NCBI GenBank assembly: GCA_900556695.1
Contig: USQA01000038.1
Coordinates: 1 to 9,332, forward strand
Reading direction: 5' to 3'
From: an uncultured Clostridium sp.
GTDB taxonomy: Bacteria > Bacillota > Clostridia > TANB77 > CAG-508
Length of the DNA: 9,332 nt
Below, one piece after another: positions 7,333 through 9,332 of this stretch; position 1 is the stretch's first letter; every line of letters begins with the position of its first letter. The notes below the pieces were generated by a model. It had not been told where the DNA came from and made no database searches. It saw nothing but the letters and a program-made list of their open reading frames with translations. A program made the translations under genes and the position numbers.

Positions 7333-7339
7333 AAGGGAG
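7333..7339 (+). promoter_or_regulatory. Ribosome binding site of the uracil-DNA glycosylase gene
   Basis: AAGGGAG is six bases before the ATG at 7346 and supports that start. No clear promoter was found in the 89-base gap, so read-through from upstream is likely. Confidence 0.7.
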
Positions 7340-7345
7340 TAAAAG

Positions 7346-7891
7346 ATGTTTGAAACATGGGAAGAATTAGAGGAATCAATTAAAGGTTGTAATAAATGTA
7401 AACTATGTAAAACTAGACAGAATATTGTATTTGGCGTTGGAAATAAAAATGCAGATATAATGTTTATAGGAGAGGGACCAGGAGCAGATGAAGATAGACT
7501 TGGTGAGCCTTTTGTAGGTAGGGCTGGAAAACTAATGAATATGGCGTTTCAGGCAATAGGACTAAAAAGAAATGAAGTTTATATTGCAAATATTGTAAAA
7601 TGTAGACCCCCTGCTAATAGAAACCCAGAAGAAGATGAGGCTTTTTCGTGTTTGAATTATTTAAGAAATCAGGTTATGTTAGTTAAACCAAAAATAATTG
7701 TATTACTTGGTAGTGTGGCATTAAAAAATATTTTGGGGAAAGAATATGGAATTACAGCATCTAGAGGAAAATGGGTAGAAAAAAAGGGGATAAGATATAT
7801 GCCAACATGGCATCCGGCAGCTTTGCTTAGAGATGAGACTAAAAAAATTGATTTTATTAATGATTTAAAATTAGTATTAAAAAGTAGATAA
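7346..7891 (+). CDS. Family 4 uracil-DNA glycosylase (4Fe-4S)
   Basis: The 181-residue protein should remove uracil from DNA, starting base-excision repair of deaminated cytosine or misincorporated dUMP. The four cluster cysteines of family 4 enzymes are C15 and C18 (GCNKCKL), C86 (VKCRPP) and C102 (SCLNYL), matching Thermus UDG in order and spacing. Motif A is GEGPGADED (42-50) with GEPFVGRAGKL (53-63), and motif B is HPAALL (156-161), with H156 as the active-site His. NIVKCRPPANRNP (82-94) is very characteristic. There is no DNA-binding extension or fusion. It adds a second base-excision enzyme to the ogg-addB neighbourhood, although two non-repair genes lie between. Family 4 is common in Clostridia, alongside or in place of the UngA type. 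Identification is secure; UdgX/family 5 is less likely because the A-motif is GEGPG. Confidence 0.94.
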   Translation: MFETWEELEESIKGCNKCKLCKTRQNIVFGVGNKNADIMFIGEGPGADEDRLGEPFVGRAGKLMNMAFQAIGLKRNEVYIANIVKCRPPANRNPEEDEAFSCLNYLRNQVMLVKPKIIVLLGSVALKNILGKEYGITASRGKWVEKKGIRYMPTWHPAALLRDETKKIDFINDLKLVLKSR

Positions 7892-7910
7892 GAATGAATA
7901 GTCAGATTGT

Positions 7911-7938
7911 TTGACTTGTAATTATAAAATATTATAAA
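7911..7938 (+). promoter_or_regulatory. Probable promoter of the GltD-like gene, with a short flanking palindrome
   Basis: TTGACT (7911-7916), a 16-base spacer and TATAAA (7933-7938) lie in the 75-base gap after the uracil glycosylase gene. AGTCA (7900-7904) and TGACT (7912-7916) form a 5-bp inverted repeat with a 7-base spacer overlapping the -35, which could be an operator. The predicted leader is short (about 22 bases). Confidence 0.5.
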
Positions 7939-7966
7939 ATGTATAAAAATAAAGAGGTATTAATAA

Positions 7967-9235
7967 ATGGAAAAAATAGAAGAAAAAGCTAATTATTGCT
8001 TAAATTGCAAAATTAAACCATGTTCTTTAAAAGGGTGTCCTTTAGGAAATCAAATACCAGATTTTATTTCTAAAATAAAAGAACAAAAATATAAAGAAGC
8101 ATATGAAATATTATCAAAAACAACTGTATTGCCAGGAGTATGTGGTAGAATTTGTCCACATAAAAAGCAATGTCAAGGGTCATGTGTACGTGGAATAAAA
8201 GGAAATCCTGTTTCAATTGGAGAATTAGAAGCGTTTGTATTTGATAAAGTTATACAAGAAGGGACTACATTATTAGAATTATGGAAAGATGATATAAATT
8301 TAAAAAGAAAAGAAAATTTTGGAAAGAAAGTAGCTGTAATAGGTGGAGGACCTGCAGGCTTAACGTGTAGTGCTTTTCTTGCAAAAGATGGAATAAATGT
8401 AACTATTTATGAAAAATATGATTATTTAGGTGGATTATTAGTATATGGAATTCCTGAATTTAGATTGCCTAAGGAAAAAGTAAAACAAACAGTAGAAAAT
8501 ATTTTACAATTAGGAATAGAGGTAAAATATAATCAAGAATTGGGTAAGAATATAACTATAGGTGAACTAGAAAAAGAATATGATGCTATATTTTTAAGTT
8601 TTGGCGCAAATGTATCCTCAAAAATGAATGTAGAAGGAGAAGAATTGCAAGGAGTATATGGAGGTAATGAGCTATTAGAATACAACTTACATCCGGATTA
8701 TACAAATAAGACGGTAATAGTAGTTGGTGGTGGAAATGTTGCAATGGATTGTGCAAGGACTGTAAAAAAATTAGGTGCTAAAAGTGTTAAAGTGGTTTAT
8801 AGAAGAGCAAGAGAACAAATGCCAGCTGAGGAAAAAGAAATATCAGATGCAATAAATGAAAAAATAGAGTTTTTATTTCAAAATAATGTAGTAAAAATCA
8901 TAGGAAAAAATAGAGTTGAACAAGTTGAATTGATAAAAACAGATTTGATACAAAGAGATGGAGAAGAAAGGTTAGTGCCTATTAATATAGATAAAAGCAA
9001 TTATACAATTGATGCAGATTATATAATTATGGCTTTAGGTTCTAAACCAGAGAATTTCATATCAACATTGGACTTGGAATTAAACAAATGGGGAAATGTA
9101 CAGATTGATGATAATTATCAAACTTCAAATAAAAAAATCTATGCAGGAGGAGATTTAGCAGGAGTTAAAGGCACTGTTGCTTGGGCAGCACGTTCTGGAA
9201 GAGAAGCGGCTAAGCAAATAGTGAAAAATATATAA
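7967..9235 (+). CDS. GltD/NfnB-like NAD(P)-linked FAD, Fe-S oxidoreductase (glutamate synthase small-subunit family)
   Basis: This 422-residue protein has the full GltD plan. An N-terminal Fer4_20-type domain carries two cysteine sets, C11/C14/C19/C24 and C59/C63/C69/C73, expected to bind two 4Fe-4S clusters. A FAD-binding Rossmann motif follows (VIGGGPAGLT, 124-133), then an NAD(P)H Rossmann motif (VVGGGNVAMDCA, 252-263) with YRRAREQMPA (278-287), whose arginines suggest NADPH. The closing FAD site is IYAGGDLAG (391-399) with GTVAWAARSGREAA. Relatives include the small subunit of glutamate synthase, NfnB and sulfide dehydrogenase-type subunits, all electron carriers paired with a partner. 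No GltB-like or NfnA-like gene is beside it, so partner and substrate are unknown. It lacks the extended N-terminus of longer members. The ATG follows AGAGG (7953-7957) at nine bases. Confidence 0.92.
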   Translation: MEKIEEKANYCLNCKIKPCSLKGCPLGNQIPDFISKIKEQKYKEAYEILSKTTVLPGVCGRICPHKKQCQGSCVRGIKGNPVSIGELEAFVFDKVIQEGTTLLELWKDDINLKRKENFGKKVAVIGGGPAGLTCSAFLAKDGINVTIYEKYDYLGGLLVYGIPEFRLPKEKVKQTVENILQLGIEVKYNQELGKNITIGELEKEYDAIFLSFGANVSSKMNVEGEELQGVYGGNELLEYNLHPDYTNKTVIVVGGGNVAMDCARTVKKLGAKSVKVVYRRAREQMPAEEKEISDAINEKIEFLFQNNVVKIIGKNRVEQVELIKTDLIQRDGEERLVPINIDKSNYTIDADYIIMALGSKPENFISTLDLELNKWGNVQIDDNYQTSNKKIYAGGDLAGVKGTVAWAARSGREAAKQIVKNI

Positions 9236-9300
9236 TATTTTAAGTTATTAATTTAAAATACTTATATACTAATAAAAAACTAATATTTTTCATTAAAACT
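9236..9300. other. AT-rich spacer after the GltD-like gene
   Basis: This segment is nearly all A and T. It contains a weak AT-only inverted repeat (about 9236-9243 with 9253-9261) and no GC-rich terminator or convincing promoter. Nothing else can be supported here. Confidence 0.4.
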
Positions 9301-9309
9301 TTCGAGGTT

Positions 9310-9326
9310 TTACGGGTTATCCGTAA
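9310..9326. repeat. Small GC-rich hairpin at the right edge
   Basis: TTACGG (9310-9315) and CCGTAA (9321-9326) form a 6-bp stem with a five-base loop. The surrounding stretch 9301-9332 has 15 G or C of 32 bases, clearly more than the AT-rich DNA around it. It may be the beginning of a structured RNA, leader or next gene, but the window ends too early to tell. No T-run follows on either strand to call it a terminator. Confidence 0.4.
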
Positions 9327-9332
9327 GCTAGC

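Noticed and set aside
9301..9332. End of a minus-strand gene or a tRNA at the right edge
   Set aside because: The minus-strand reading gives no recognisable protein, and no cloverleaf can be built from so few bases.

Overview
The window comes from a very AT-rich, low-GC Gram-positive bacterium, most likely an uncultured or anaerobic Clostridia lineage. The signs are A/T-dominated codon use, strong AGGAGG-type ribosome sites, a Clostridium-style OGG1-like glycosylase, the Firmicutes-type AddB recombination subunit and several Fe-S proteins.

Layout. Positions 1-838 hold a partial minus-strand GGDEF-domain gene that runs off the left edge. It has a near-ideal sigma-A promoter and an unusually short predicted leader. 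The divergent intergenic region (839-1170) carries a long imperfect inverted repeat (923-1080), which is either a structured RNA or a MITE-like element, followed by an extended -10 promoter. Six plus-strand genes then follow: ogg (8-oxoguanine glycosylase), addB (nuclease/helicase-like subunit of AddAB), pgeF (YlmD/YfiH/LACC1 family purine nucleoside enzyme), an S66 peptidase of the MccF/LD-carboxypeptidase type, a family 4 uracil-DNA glycosylase with an Fe-S cluster, and a GltD/NfnB-like FAD and Fe-S oxidoreductase. A short repeat (two GGGGACGGAC copies flanking a hairpin) lies between pgeF and the S66 gene. An AT-only-looking hairpin lies before the uracil glycosylase gene. The final ~30 bases are abruptly richer in G+C and form a small hairpin, possibly the beginning of another RNA or gene.

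How the genes fit together. ogg and addB are 2 bases apart and pgeF follows 29 bases later, so these three probably share the promoter at 1108-1137. Ogg and the uracil glycosylase remove oxidised guanine and uracil. AddB works with AddA in double-strand-break processing, but addA is not in this window. The result is a loose DNA-repair and nucleotide-salvage cluster with a peptidase and a redox enzyme. The last gene appears to have its own promoter.

No convincing new defence or mobile system is visible. The most interesting non-coding signals are the 923-1080 inverted repeat, the GGGGACGGAC repeat unit and the G+C-rich right edge. Two proteins are best begun at ATG codons (2040 and 6336) rather than at longer in-frame TTG starts.
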